Part shown: positions 1 through 5,941 of the stretch, in pieces
Layout of the letters: the number at the start of each line of letters is the position of its first letter
How positions within the stretch are numbered: the first letter of the stretch is position 1
Assembly (NCBI GenBank): GCA_014361165.1
Contig: JACIWD010000074.1
Coordinates: 1-31,946, forward strand
Source: Candidatus Mnemosynella bozhongmuii
Lineage (GTDB): Archaea; Halobacteriota; Archaeoglobi; Mnemosynellales; Mnemosynellaceae
Length of the DNA: 31,946 nt
Direction: 5' to 3'
The notes under the pieces: generated by a model
Told to the model about the DNA's origin: nothing
Seen by the model: the letters and a program-made list of their open reading frames with translations, nothing else
Database searches by the model: none
Translations under genes and position numbers: made by a program

Positions 1-687
1 CTTCTTCTCCTGACATATCCTGACGGGAACTATGGAAATCTTCCGGATGCGAAGAGAATCGTGAAACTTGCTCATGATTTTGGCGTTCCTGTTCTTCTGA
101 ACTGCGCCTATTCCGTTGGCAGAATGCCTGTCAGAGCAGATGAGATTGGAGCTGATTTCATTGTTGGAAGCGGCCACAAATCAATGGCATCCTCCGGACC
201 GATCGGGGTTCTCGGAGTCTCTGAAGAATTCTCTTCAGTCGTTTTCAGAAAATCTGAGAAATTTAAAAACAAGGAGGTTGAACTTCTCGGATGCACTTCA
301 AGAGGACTTCCTCTCATAACCCTCATGGCATCCTTTCCCCATGTCTCTCAGAGAGTTGAGGAGTGGGAGAAAGAGGTGAAGAAGGCGAGAGATTTTGCTG
401 AAAGGATGGAGAAACTCGGGATATTTCAGCTCGGGGAGAAGCCCCACAATCACGATCTCATGTTCTTCCACTCCGAGAAGCTCTACGAGATTTCAAAGAG
501 AGCAAAAGGTGGAAGGTTCTTCCTCTACAGGGAGCTAAAAGAGAGGGGAATTACGGGGATAAAACCCGGGCTGACAAGATACTTCAAGCTCAGCACATAC
601 AGATTGAGCGAGGAGGAGATGGAGAAAGTTCTCGGTGCTTTTGCAGAGATCATAGAGAAATACGAGAACTCATCCCTCTCCAAATAA
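1..687 (+). CDS. pscS: O-phosphoseryl-tRNA(Cys):Cys-tRNA synthase, 5' truncated by window edge
   Basis: SepCysS is a PLP enzyme that converts Sep-tRNA(Cys), made by SepRS, to Cys-tRNA(Cys). This is the indirect cysteine route of methanogens and Archaeoglobus. The frame is open from base 1 (LTYPDGNYGNLPDAK...), so about 228 C-terminal residues are visible and the N-terminal part lies outside. The motif GSGHKSMASSGPIGVLG contains the expected PLP-linked lysine. The surrounding NCAYSVGRMPV segment and the KPGLTRYFKLSTY tail also fit the family. Its last 18 bases overlap the convergent UPF0282 gene. The family call rests on recognised motifs, not a search. Confidence 0.9.
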   Translation, partial: LLLLTYPDGNYGNLPDAKRIVKLAHDFGVPVLLNCAYSVGRMPVRADEIGADFIVGSGHKSMASSGPIGVLGVSEEFSSVVFRKSEKFKNKEVELLGCTSRGLPLITLMASFPHVSQRVEEWEKEVKKARDFAERMEKLGIFQLGEKPHNHDLMFFHSEKLYEISKRAKGGRFFLYRELKERGITGIKPGLTRYFKLSTYRLSEEEMEKVLGAFAEIIEKYENSSLSK

Positions 688-1506
688 CTCTTTCCTTCTC
701 GCCTCAAGAAGGTTGTTTTTCATTCCTCTGAACTCTGCTGCCGTTAAAATTCTTTTTCTGAGCTCTCCGAGATGCTTTTCCCAGTTCAGATCTCTAAGCA
801 GATGGTGATCTAGCACGAATTTCTTCACATCCGTCTCATCCACAACCCTTCTTATGTTCTCAATTGAATTTTTCATGTCCTCCTCGGAGAATGCATAACC
901 GAGCATGTAGCTCATGGGACCGTCCATGATTATGATGTCGGGTGAGCTCTCTGTTATGAAGGAGATGTGCTCAATGAGCGGAGCTCCCTGAATGTCGCTT
1001 GTGAAGACAGCAGTTCTGGAGTCATCCGAGATGGAGAGTTCGAGAACAAATCCGAGTTTTGCGGATGAACCATGCGGAACAGGAGAGGAGAAACGAATTC
1101 TGGTATTTCCGAAAGTGAAACTTCTTCCATCCGCAAATTCGATGGATTTTGCTCTTTCCGAAATCACACCAAGAAATCTCGATGCTCTGAACTTCTGACT
1201 TCTGTTGATGTTCCTCTCAGGATGCTTCAGGAGAACAACCTTGTTCTCGTATATCTCGGGTGTCAGCGGGGAATGGTGATCGTAATGATAGTGCGTAACT
1301 ATAATCACATCGGAAAGTTCCGAGTAACTCTTAATTCTTCTCCAGTGCTTTTCGAGCGTCTTCAGCTCCTTTTCATGCGGAGGAAGTCCATATCTTTTTG
1401 GAGCAAGAGATGCAGAGGGGTCAATGAGGATTCCGAGATCTGTTTTTATGAATGTAGCCATGCTTCTTGTTCCCATCGATTCCGAGGCGAGAGGTATGAT
1501 CTTCAT
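670..1506 (-). CDS. UPF0282-family metallo-beta-lactamase-fold hydrolase
   Basis: The protein has 278 residues and a metallo-beta-lactamase fold. The metal-binding motif THYHYDHH lies at residues 71-78. Later ligand segments are PHGSSAKLG, VFTSDIQG and FVLDHHLLRD. This pattern and length match the archaeal UPF0282 proteins; their substrate is unknown, so only a metal-dependent hydrolase is inferred. The ATG at 1506 follows an AT-rich element by about 20 bases, so the mRNA may be nearly leaderless. It converges with pscS and diverges from tRNA-Val. Confidence 0.85.
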   Translation of the reverse strand: MKIIPLASESMGTRSMATFIKTDLGILIDPSASLAPKRYGLPPHEKELKTLEKHWRRIKSYSELSDVIIVTHYHYDHHSPLTPEIYENKVVLLKHPERNINRSQKFRASRFLGVISERAKSIEFADGRSFTFGNTRIRFSSPVPHGSSAKLGFVLELSISDDSRTAVFTSDIQGAPLIEHISFITESSPDIIIMDGPMSYMLGYAFSEEDMKNSIENIRRVVDETDVKKFVLDHHLLRDLNWEKHLGELRKRILTAAEFRGMKNNLLEARRKELFGEG

Positions 1507-1521
1507 GCCAAGCTCAAAGGG

Positions 1522-1533
1522 AAAAATTAAAAT
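1522..1533. promoter_or_regulatory. AT-rich TATA-like element between UPF0282 gene and tRNA-Val
   Basis: The run AAAAATTAAAAT lies between divergent genes. It is about 16 bases upstream of the minus-strand ATG and about 30 bases upstream of the tRNA 5' end. It is the only clear TATA-like stretch in this gap, so it could serve either or both directions. The assignment is by position and composition only. Confidence 0.4.
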
Positions 1534-1564
1534 GTGGGTAGATGTAATTTTCTCTCGCAGTACC

Positions 1565-1638
1565 GGGCCCGTGGTCTAGCTGGTTATGACGTCGCCTTGA
1601 CACGGCGGAGGTCTCCGGTTCGAATCCGGACGGGCCCA
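1565..1638 (+). tRNA. tRNA-Val (anticodon GAC)
   Basis: A full cloverleaf can be drawn. The acceptor stem GGGCCCG pairs with CGGGCCC, with discriminator A at 1638. A short D stem GTC/GAC is present. The anticodon stem TCGCC/GGCGG (one wobble pair) holds the loop TTGACAC, so the anticodon is GAC (valine). The T arm is TCCGG-TTCGAAT-CCGGA. CCA is not encoded and no intron is seen. Its 3' end is repeated 150 bases downstream, next to a decayed island, which suggests this tRNA has served as an integration target. Confidence 0.96.
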
Positions 1639-1640
1639 TG
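1628..1640 (+). repeat. tRNA 3'-end direct repeat, copy 1 (putative att site)
   Basis: The 13 bases GGACGGGCCCATG span the last bases of the tRNA T arm, the 3' acceptor strand and two bases beyond the discriminator. The identical 13-mer recurs at 1792-1804, followed by one mismatch and four more matching bases. A direct copy of a tRNA 3' end just downstream of the gene is the usual footprint of tyrosine-recombinase integration. Confidence 0.6.
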
Positions 1641-1648
1641 TTTATTAA

Positions 1649-1834
1649 CCTTTTCGCTCTGCGGGTTTTGAAGAAAAGAACAAGCCTGCGATTTCCTCAT
1701 CATTCTTCGACTTCCTTACAGGGTTGCGCAGGATCATGGAAGCTCTTGGGGTTGAGAAAGATAAATTCGAGGGGTTTGACATAATCGCGGAGGACGGGCC
1801 CATGCTTATAGCTTGTAGACGTGTCCATTTCTGA
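1649..1834 (+). pseudogene. gene remnant downstream of tRNA-Val, function unknown
   Basis: An open frame of about 61 codons runs from just after a stop at 1646 to TGA at 1832-1834. It contains a protein-like stretch with FFDFLTGLRRIMEALGVEKD and, further on, FDIIAEDGPMLIACRRVHF. No credible start or ribosome site is present and I do not recognise the family. The second tRNA-end repeat lies inside it and encodes part of EDGPM. It looks like the 3' piece of a gene left by a recombination event at the tRNA. A chance open frame is possible. Confidence 0.35.
1792..1804 (+). repeat. tRNA 3'-end direct repeat, copy 2 (putative att remnant)
   Basis: This is an exact copy of the 13-mer at 1628-1640 and is not part of a second tRNA: no cloverleaf surrounds it. 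It sits within the reading frame of the adjacent gene remnant. The 163-base interval between copies is too short for a working element, so it would be a scar or one arm of a deleted element. Confidence 0.55.
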
Positions 1835-1870
1835 TACGGTAACAGGCAGGTCTAAGTCAAGGAGCAAAAA

Positions 1871-1884
1871 ACGCTTTTAAGCGT
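1871..1884. promoter_or_regulatory. palindrome with embedded TATA-like core upstream of MNT gene
   Basis: ACGCTTTTAAGCGT is a 6-bp inverted repeat with a 2-base spacer. Its TTTTAA core is 24-30 bases before the ATG at 1904, which is TATA-box distance for a leaderless transcript. A palindrome overlapping the promoter would suit autoregulation, as is known for several MNT/HEPN pairs. The inference is from position only. Confidence 0.4.
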
Positions 1885-2287
1885 GAACAACAAAATACAA
1901 GATATGCTTGAAACGAGAAGGAGATACAGAGAGGCTTTGGAGGAGTTCGCGAACAGAGCCGTGGAAGAACTTGGTGACAGAATAGACGCTATTATCCTCT
2001 ACGGTTCTTTAGCGAGAGGTGAGGCAGACGAGAATTCGGATATAGATATTCTTGTGATAACGGATCATGCGGAAATAAGGGAGAGAATTTATGACATAGC
2101 CTATGACGTCAACCTCAAGTATGATGTTCTCCTATCGTTTTTCTTCATTGATAAGGAGAGATTTCTCAGGCTCATAGAACTGAAATCTCCTTTTGCTGAG
2201 AGCATCTTGGAGGAAGGTGTTGTGCTTTATGAAAGAGAGGGAATCTTCAGAGGAATTCGTGCGCAGGCAGCTGGAGCTCGCGGATGA
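1883..2287 (+). CDS. MNT-domain nucleotidyltransferase (minimal, antitoxin-like)
   Basis: The protein has 134 residues and a minimal nucleotidyltransferase fold. The motif LYGSLARGEADENSDIDILV carries the GS..R and DxD signatures that bind metal and NTP. MNT proteins paired with HEPN proteins usually act as antitoxins, in several cases by AMPylating the HEPN toxin. A HEPN gene overlaps its 3' end by 59 bases. The start may be GTG 1883 or ATG 1904; the TATA spacing favours a leaderless start at 1904. The gene itself is intact, but its HEPN partner is frameshifted. Confidence 0.8.
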   Translation: MNNKIQDMLETRRRYREALEEFANRAVEELGDRIDAIILYGSLARGEADENSDIDILVITDHAEIRERIYDIAYDVNLKYDVLLSFFFIDKERFLRLIELKSPFAESILEEGVVLYEREGIFRGIRAQAAGARG

Positions 2288-2625
2288 GTTTTTAAGCGAT
2301 GCCATAGAGCTTCTCTCTACCGGAAGGTTAAGATCTGCAATTGACAGGGCTTACTATGCGATATTTCATGCGGCTCAGGCATTGCTTTCTGCGAAAAGGA
2401 ATCAGGGCAAAAACTCATGTTGGTGTTATAAGGATGTTTGGAAAGGAAATTGTTGAAAAAGGAATAATTGATAGGAAGTACGGGAAGTTTCTGAGCGAGG
2501 CATTTGATGCAAGAATTGCGGGAACGTACGAGGTGTTTGCAGAGCCTGAAAGGGATTTCGCTGAGGAGATTGTTGAAAAGGCAAGGATGTTTGTTGAAAA
2601 GATCAGGGAGATTCTCGAATCCTGA
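2229..2625 (+). pseudogene. HEPN-domain protein, frameshifted
   Basis: The first half, from ATG 2229, reads ESSEEFVRRQLELADEFL followed by RAYYAIFHAAQALLSAK, a HEPN helix with the R-x4-H type motif. The family-like continuation (GIRAKTHVGVIRMFGKEIVE... to ...FVEKIREILES) is in the +1 frame. The frames join at the A-run 2394-2397, where one extra A explains the break. As read, the protein would stop at 2456 after a nonsense tail. The intact product would be about 131 residues, a normal HEPN size. It is a probable broken RNase toxin partner of the upstream MNT protein, or a sequencing indel. Confidence 0.75.
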
Positions 2626-2683
2626 AGGTTGCACTTAGCATTCTCTCAGCATTTCAAAAAGAATGAGCTTAAGTTTTCTCCAG

Positions 2684-2834
2684 TTATTCTTTTGCGATGG
2701 ATTTTTCTTCTATGAATTCCAGTATCTCTCTTTTTAATCTCTCGTCCATAAAAATATTCTCTTGCAGCTATGATATCTCCTGGACCGCAGGCATGTTGCT
2801 TCCACATTTGCTCTGGGTTCAGTTTTGCAAGCAT
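2684..2834 (-). other. possible coding remnants, function unknown
   Basis: The gap 2626-2876 has no full gene. On the minus strand a short frame from ATG 2749 to the stop at 2684-2686 encodes MDERLKREILEFIEEKSIAK plus one residue, and looks helical and protein-like. Another minus frame above it (2834 downward) contains CGPGDIIAAREYFYG. These may be pieces of one small decayed gene, but I do not recognise it and chance cannot be excluded. Confidence 0.2.
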
Positions 2835-2876
2835 TCTTAATTATTCCATTTTACATACCAAATAGGAGGTGATAAA

Positions 2877-3303
2877 ATGCGCTTATGGTCAATTCATTCA
2901 AAATATTTAGATGCAAAAGGACTCGTTGCAGTCTGGAGAGAGGGTTTGCTCGCTAAAAAATACTGGAAGGAAAAACTAAAGGATACAGGAATCACCCACA
3001 GCTTGAAAGATTTAAAAAATCAAAAGATCCAATTGCTTGCATCAATGCGCATCTTTATGAAATTCTCCTGGAAGCGGAAAGAAGAGGGTATAATTTTGAT
3101 GAAAGTAAAATTGAGAAAGTGAAGATGAACGGCGTAATACCGGTTACTAAAGGGCAGGTAGCTTATGAGTTTCAGCACTTGTTAAACAAATTAAAATTAA
3201 GAGACAAGGAAAAATATGACGAGACAAAAACACGAAGAAGATTGATGTTCATCCTTTGTTCAAAGTAATTGAGGGAGAAATTGAACCCTGGGAAAAATTA
3301 TGA
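2877..3303 (+). pseudogene. pyrimidine-dimer DNA glycosylase (Pyr_excise, T4 endonuclease V-like), two frameshifts
   Basis: ATG 2877 follows a strong ribosome site (AGGAGGTGAT). The protein begins MRLWSIHSKYLDAKGLVAVW, the typical start of PF03013-type proteins. After the A-run 2955-2960 the homologous frame shifts: LEGKTKGYRNHPQLERFKKS, then DPIACINAHLYEILLEAEKR, then VIPVTKGQVAYEFQHL. A second break near 3229-3240 leads to KIDVHPLFKVIEGEIEPWEK and the stop at 3301-3303. One lost A restores the first junction. The repaired length of about 142 residues is normal for the family, which cuts DNA at UV photodimers. An attC-like palindrome follows 72 bases later. Confidence 0.8.
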
Positions 3304-3375
3304 ATTTACCTCGCAAATTCTCAGTTCGCTAACGCTCACTCTGACCACGCCTTGCAGGCTCTCACTTTGCTCGAC

Positions 3376-3525
3376 AACTAACAGGTTCGAATGCGCTCCG
3401 CCCACGGCAACCGCATTCCGTTGTGTTTCCCCGACCCCCCACCACGGCAATAAGGTTTAAATCCACGCTGTTCTTATTGCCTACCATACACAACGGAACG
3501 GTCGCATACGACCTGAACGTTAGGC
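3376..3525 (+). mobile_element. attC-like recombination site of an integron gene cassette
   Basis: This 150-base imperfect palindrome ends in GTTAGGC (3519-3525), which fits the attC R' core GTTRRRY. The left arm has AACTAAC (3376-3382), matching the complementary R'' core at its inner five bases. Inward pairs are TTCGAATGCG/CGCATACG (one mismatch), ACCG 3410-3413/CGGT 3499-3502, TTCCGTTGTGT 3416-3426/ACACAACGGAA 3488-3498, and GGCAATAAG 3446-3454/CTTATTGCC 3473-3481. The left arm carries a 14-base unpaired insertion at 3396-3409. Nested arms with unpaired bases near the cores are the hallmark of attC. No integron integrase gene is in the window. Its length is slightly above the usual range. 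Confidence 0.6.
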
Positions 3526-3536
3526 AAATCATAGGT

Positions 3537-3680
3537 ATGAAAAGAGGAACTGTAATGGCAAAACAAAATATATCAGAAGGTCGAAATCTGTGACTATTTT
3601 TGTAATTGCCTTTGCTTGGTCATGGTTACTCTGGATGTCTGAGGTTCTATGGGGTTTCCGTCTCTACCTTACCCCGTCCG
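3537..3680 (+). pseudogene. 5' fragment of a CPBP-like membrane protease gene (second cassette)
   Basis: ATG 3537 lies 12 bases after the end of the attC-like R' core, where cassette genes usually begin. The first frame reads MKRGTVMAKQNISEGR and stops at 3591. One missing A at 3584-3586 would lead into KSVTIFVIAFAWSWLLWMSE, a hydrophobic helix with aromatic residues like the N-terminus of CPBP intramembrane proteases. Homology fades by about 3680, where a minus-strand HepT fragment begins. So the gene is both frameshifted and truncated. The CPBP assignment rests on one helix and is tentative. Confidence 0.4.
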
Positions 3681-3684
3681 GAAA

Positions 3685-3874
3685 CCTGGAGCGAATATCT
3701 TCAGGTATATTTTTTGCAGCCTCTCCAATTATTTCGAGATTTCTAATCACAGCGTCAACGACCATATCATTTTTAATGAACTCCTCGAAGCTCAGATTCT
3801 CTGTATACCTCTCAATCTTTTCAATACATTCTAGGATATCGTGCAGAAATAATCTGTAATCCCTTTTTAGACAT
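3685..3874 (-). pseudogene. HepT-like (DUF86) HEPN toxin, frameshifted and 3' truncated
   Basis: The minus strand encodes KRDYRLFLHDILECIEKIER, then FEEFIKNDMVVDAVIRNLEI and IGEAAKNIPEDIRSR. This is the N-terminal half of the DUF86/HepT family. ATG 3874 is out of frame with this by one base; one surplus A in the run 3864-3868 explains it. The expected C-terminal half, which carries the RNase motif (about R-x4-H-Y), is missing, replaced from about 3685 by the CPBP-like fragment. It overlaps the end of mntA by 8 bases, as in working MntA/HepT pairs. The toxin must be inactive. Confidence 0.75.
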
Positions 3875-4181
3875 AGATTACCTCCTTTTTCACGTGTTCC
3901 CAGAGTAAAGGTCTTCTAACAATTCCTCTCTTGGAAACTAAATCCACTTTCACGCCGAGCAGCTTTTCAAGATATTCCTTAAGATCCACAATTTCCCATC
4001 CAATCTCCCTCTCGAATTCCACAAGAATATCCACATCGCTGATTTCCGTTTGCTCGCCTCTGACGTAGGATCCGAAAATGCCTATCTCTTTAACGCCAAA
4101 TAACCTTCTCAATTCTTCCTTTCGGTTTTTCAGGATTTCTTTGATCTCCTCCAGCGATTTCATATAACTGAAATTTTTCAC
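3867..4181 (-). CDS. mntA: MntA-like minimal nucleotidyltransferase antitoxin
   Basis: The protein has 104 residues. The motif FGSYVRGEQTEISDVDILVE contains GS..RG and DVD, the active site of MNT proteins that AMPylate HepT-type toxins. The downstream overlapping partner is a HepT cut in half, so this antitoxin is an orphan. The start at 4181 gives MKNFSYMKSLEEIKEILKNR; the second methionine (4163) is also possible. It is more distant from the other MNT gene at 1883 than a recent duplicate would be. Confidence 0.8.
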   Translation of the reverse strand: MKNFSYMKSLEEIKEILKNRKEELRRLFGVKEIGIFGSYVRGEQTEISDVDILVEFEREIGWEIVDLKEYLEKLLGVKVDLVSKRGIVRRPLLWEHVKKEVIYV

Positions 4182-4207
4182 ATGAAAGTTAAATACTTTG
4201 CCGCAAT

Positions 4208-4333
4208 TTAAACTCTTTCAAAAATCACACAGCTCTTCTCTGCCTCAACTCCTGTTTCACTCTGTTCGAGCTCATAGTTTGGTGCAAAATGCTCATGCTC
4301 TCTCACATCTTTTTCGAAAGATGGTGCTGAGGC
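4208..4333 (-). pseudogene. C-terminal gene scrap, function unknown
   Basis: A 41-codon minus-strand frame opens after an in-frame stop and ends in TAA at 4208-4210. It contains FEKDVREHEHFAPNYELEQS and then ETGVEAEKSCVIFERV. It has no start codon or ribosome site. The composition looks coding rather than random. I cannot name the parent family. It shares the 288-base gap before the eS1 gene with that gene's promoter. Confidence 0.3.
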
Positions 4334-4396
4334 TTAACTGAGGAGCATCAGCTCCGGAAAATATCCGGGTCACCCAGAAATCTCATGCATCTAAAA

Positions 4397-4405
4397 TTTT
4401 ATATA
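4397..4405 (+). promoter_or_regulatory. TATA box of the eS1 (rps3ae) gene
   Basis: TTTTATATA is a strong archaeal TATA box. Transcription would start near 4425-4430, giving a leader of about 40 bases with a GGAGGA ribosome site at 4458-4463, seven bases before the GTG start. Confidence 0.65.
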
Positions 4406-4469
4406 CCTCTCCTCTAATCTTCACCTTAAAGCTCAAAGTTCTTTAAAAAAATCTGACGGAGGAGAGCTG

Positions 4470-5087
4470 GTGGCAAGGAGAAGAGTTCGTGGTGTTGATA
4501 GCTGGAAGCTGAAGGAATGGTATGAAATTCTGGCTCCGGAGATATTCGGAAGAGCCAAAGTTGGAGAGACTCCTGCTGATGATCCGAACAAGCTCATAGG
4601 AAGGGTTGTCGAGGTCACTCTCGGAGAGCTCGTTAATGACTTCACAAAGCAGAACATCAAAATGTTCTTCAAAATCTACGAGGTTAAGGGCAAGACAGCC
4701 CATACAAAGTTCATAGGCAGCGAGATTACAAGAGACTACCTCAGGAGTCTCGTGAGAAGAAGAACATCGAGGATAGACGGCAATGTGGTTGTCAGAACGA
4801 AGGATGGATACAGAATAAGGGTGAAACCTGTTTGCTTTACAATCAAGAGAATAAACTCTTCGAGGAAGGACGCAATAAGAAGGATGATGGAGGAGATCAT
4901 AGCAAAAAGAGCCTCGGAGCTGGATTTCCAGCAGTTTGTTCAGGAGGTAGTTCTCGGAAAGCTCTCCTCGGATATTTACAAGCAGGTGAAGACAATTTAT
5001 CCGCCGAGAAGGGTTGAGATAAGAAAGACTGAGCTTGAGGAGGAGCCCGAAGTCCAGAAGCCGGTTGAGGTCGAGGCTTTAGCTTGA
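4470..5087 (+). CDS. rps3ae: 30S ribosomal protein eS1 (S3Ae)
   Basis: This 205-residue small-subunit protein is found in archaea and eukaryotes. It reads ARRRVRGVDSWKLKEWYEIL near the start, with a core of IGRVVEVTLGELVNDFTKQN and KVRRRTSRIDGN-like segments (LRSLVRRRTSRIDGNVVVRT). The acidic proline-rich tail (EEEPEVQKPVEVEALA) is common in archaeal copies. GTG 4470 is chosen because GGAGGA at 4458-4463 is at ideal distance. Agmatinase follows with almost no gap, so the two are probably co-transcribed. Confidence 0.93.
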   Translation: MARRRVRGVDSWKLKEWYEILAPEIFGRAKVGETPADDPNKLIGRVVEVTLGELVNDFTKQNIKMFFKIYEVKGKTAHTKFIGSEITRDYLRSLVRRRTSRIDGNVVVRTKDGYRIRVKPVCFTIKRINSSRKDAIRRMMEEIIAKRASELDFQQFVQEVVLGKLSSDIYKQVKTIYPPRRVEIRKTELEEEPEVQKPVEVEALA

Positions 5088-5089
5088 AC

Positions 5090-5941
5090 ATGTGGCACCC
5101 TCTCCTCTCTCATTTAACTCCTCCTGCAAAACTCAGCACATCCGAGTTCTTCTCATTTCTGAGAGATGATGAGGCCGAGATATCTGTTTTTGGAGTTCCC
5201 TTCGATGGGACATCCACTCTGAGAAAGACATCGAGATTTGCTCCCTCTGTTATGAGGGAAGTTTCAAAGTGTCTCTGGGAGGGTAACATTTTTGCGGAGG
5301 ATATCAACAGATATTCAATTTCCGATTTTGGAGACGTGGAAATTGATTCTGACGATCCCGAGGAGATGATTGAAAGGGTTGAGAATTTTCTCAGGGAAAT
5401 TCCAAAAAAGCATCTTATTGCTGTCGGAGGAGAGCATCTGATAACATATCCAGTTGCGATGGTAACGGATTCTCCCGTTCTTTCTTTCGATGCTCACCTC
5501 GACCTCTGTGAGAGCTACGAGGGCAGGAAGTTCTCTCATGCAACAGTGATGAGAAGGATTTCTGAAACAGGAAGAGAGGTCGTGATAGTTGGATACAGAA
5601 CATTTCATCCGGATGAGCTGAAGTTTGCGAGAAGTTCCGAGAATGTCACGGCAGTAACTTCAAGAGAGGTTAAGGAAAATCCCGAAGAGGTTATTTCGAT
5701 TCTTCAGAGCTTTGATGATGTTTATCTTTCTCTTGACCTCGATGTTTTTGACCCTTCCTATGCGCCTTCAGTCTCAACTCCAGAGGCTTTTGGAATCTCA
5801 CCCTGGGATTTCCTGAAATTGACGGAAAATTTGAAAATAAAGCACGGGGATATAGTTGAGCTCTCCCCGGGATATGACGCTGGCGAGACAGCTGTTCTCG
5901 CTGTTTATCTTCTCACGAGACTGATATCTCTCATCTTGTAG
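5090..5941 (+). CDS. speB: agmatinase (ureohydrolase family)
   Basis: Agmatinase hydrolyses agmatine to putrescine and urea in archaeal polyamine synthesis. The two-manganese site motifs are all present: GGEHLITYP, SFDAHLDL (DAHxD) and SLDLDVFDPSYAPSVSTPE (DxDxxDP). The N-terminus has FGVPFDGTSTLR. ATG 5090 is preferred; TTG 5084 overlaps the eS1 stop. The length of 283 residues is normal. It converges on aIF5A, overlapping by 11 bases; spermidine made from putrescine supplies the hypusine of aIF5A, so the neighbours share a theme. Another ureohydrolase specificity is possible. Confidence 0.88.
   Translation: MWHPLLSHLTPPAKLSTSEFFSFLRDDEAEISVFGVPFDGTSTLRKTSRFAPSVMREVSKCLWEGNIFAEDINRYSISDFGDVEIDSDDPEEMIERVENFLREIPKKHLIAVGGEHLITYPVAMVTDSPVLSFDAHLDLCESYEGRKFSHATVMRRISETGREVVIVGYRTFHPDELKFARSSENVTAVTSREVKENPEEVISILQSFDDVYLSLDLDVFDPSYAPSVSTPEAFGISPWDFLKLTENLKIKHGDIVELSPGYDAGETAVLAVYLLTRLISLIL

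Noticed and set aside
3430..3441. C-run (CCCCGACCCCCCA) as a quadruplex or vector junction
   Set aside because: It lies in the unpaired part of the attC-like fold and is too short for four G-tracts on the other strand; nothing else looks like vector.
3590..3859. single plus-strand protein of 89 residues
   Set aside because: Only its first part is CPBP-like; the rest from about 3685 is the antisense of the HepT fragment, so it is not one real gene.
4318..4360. possible C/D RNA (GATGGTGCTGAGG...CTGAGG)
   Set aside because: The boxes do not match the consensus and no second box pair is present; the stretch overlaps a coding scrap.
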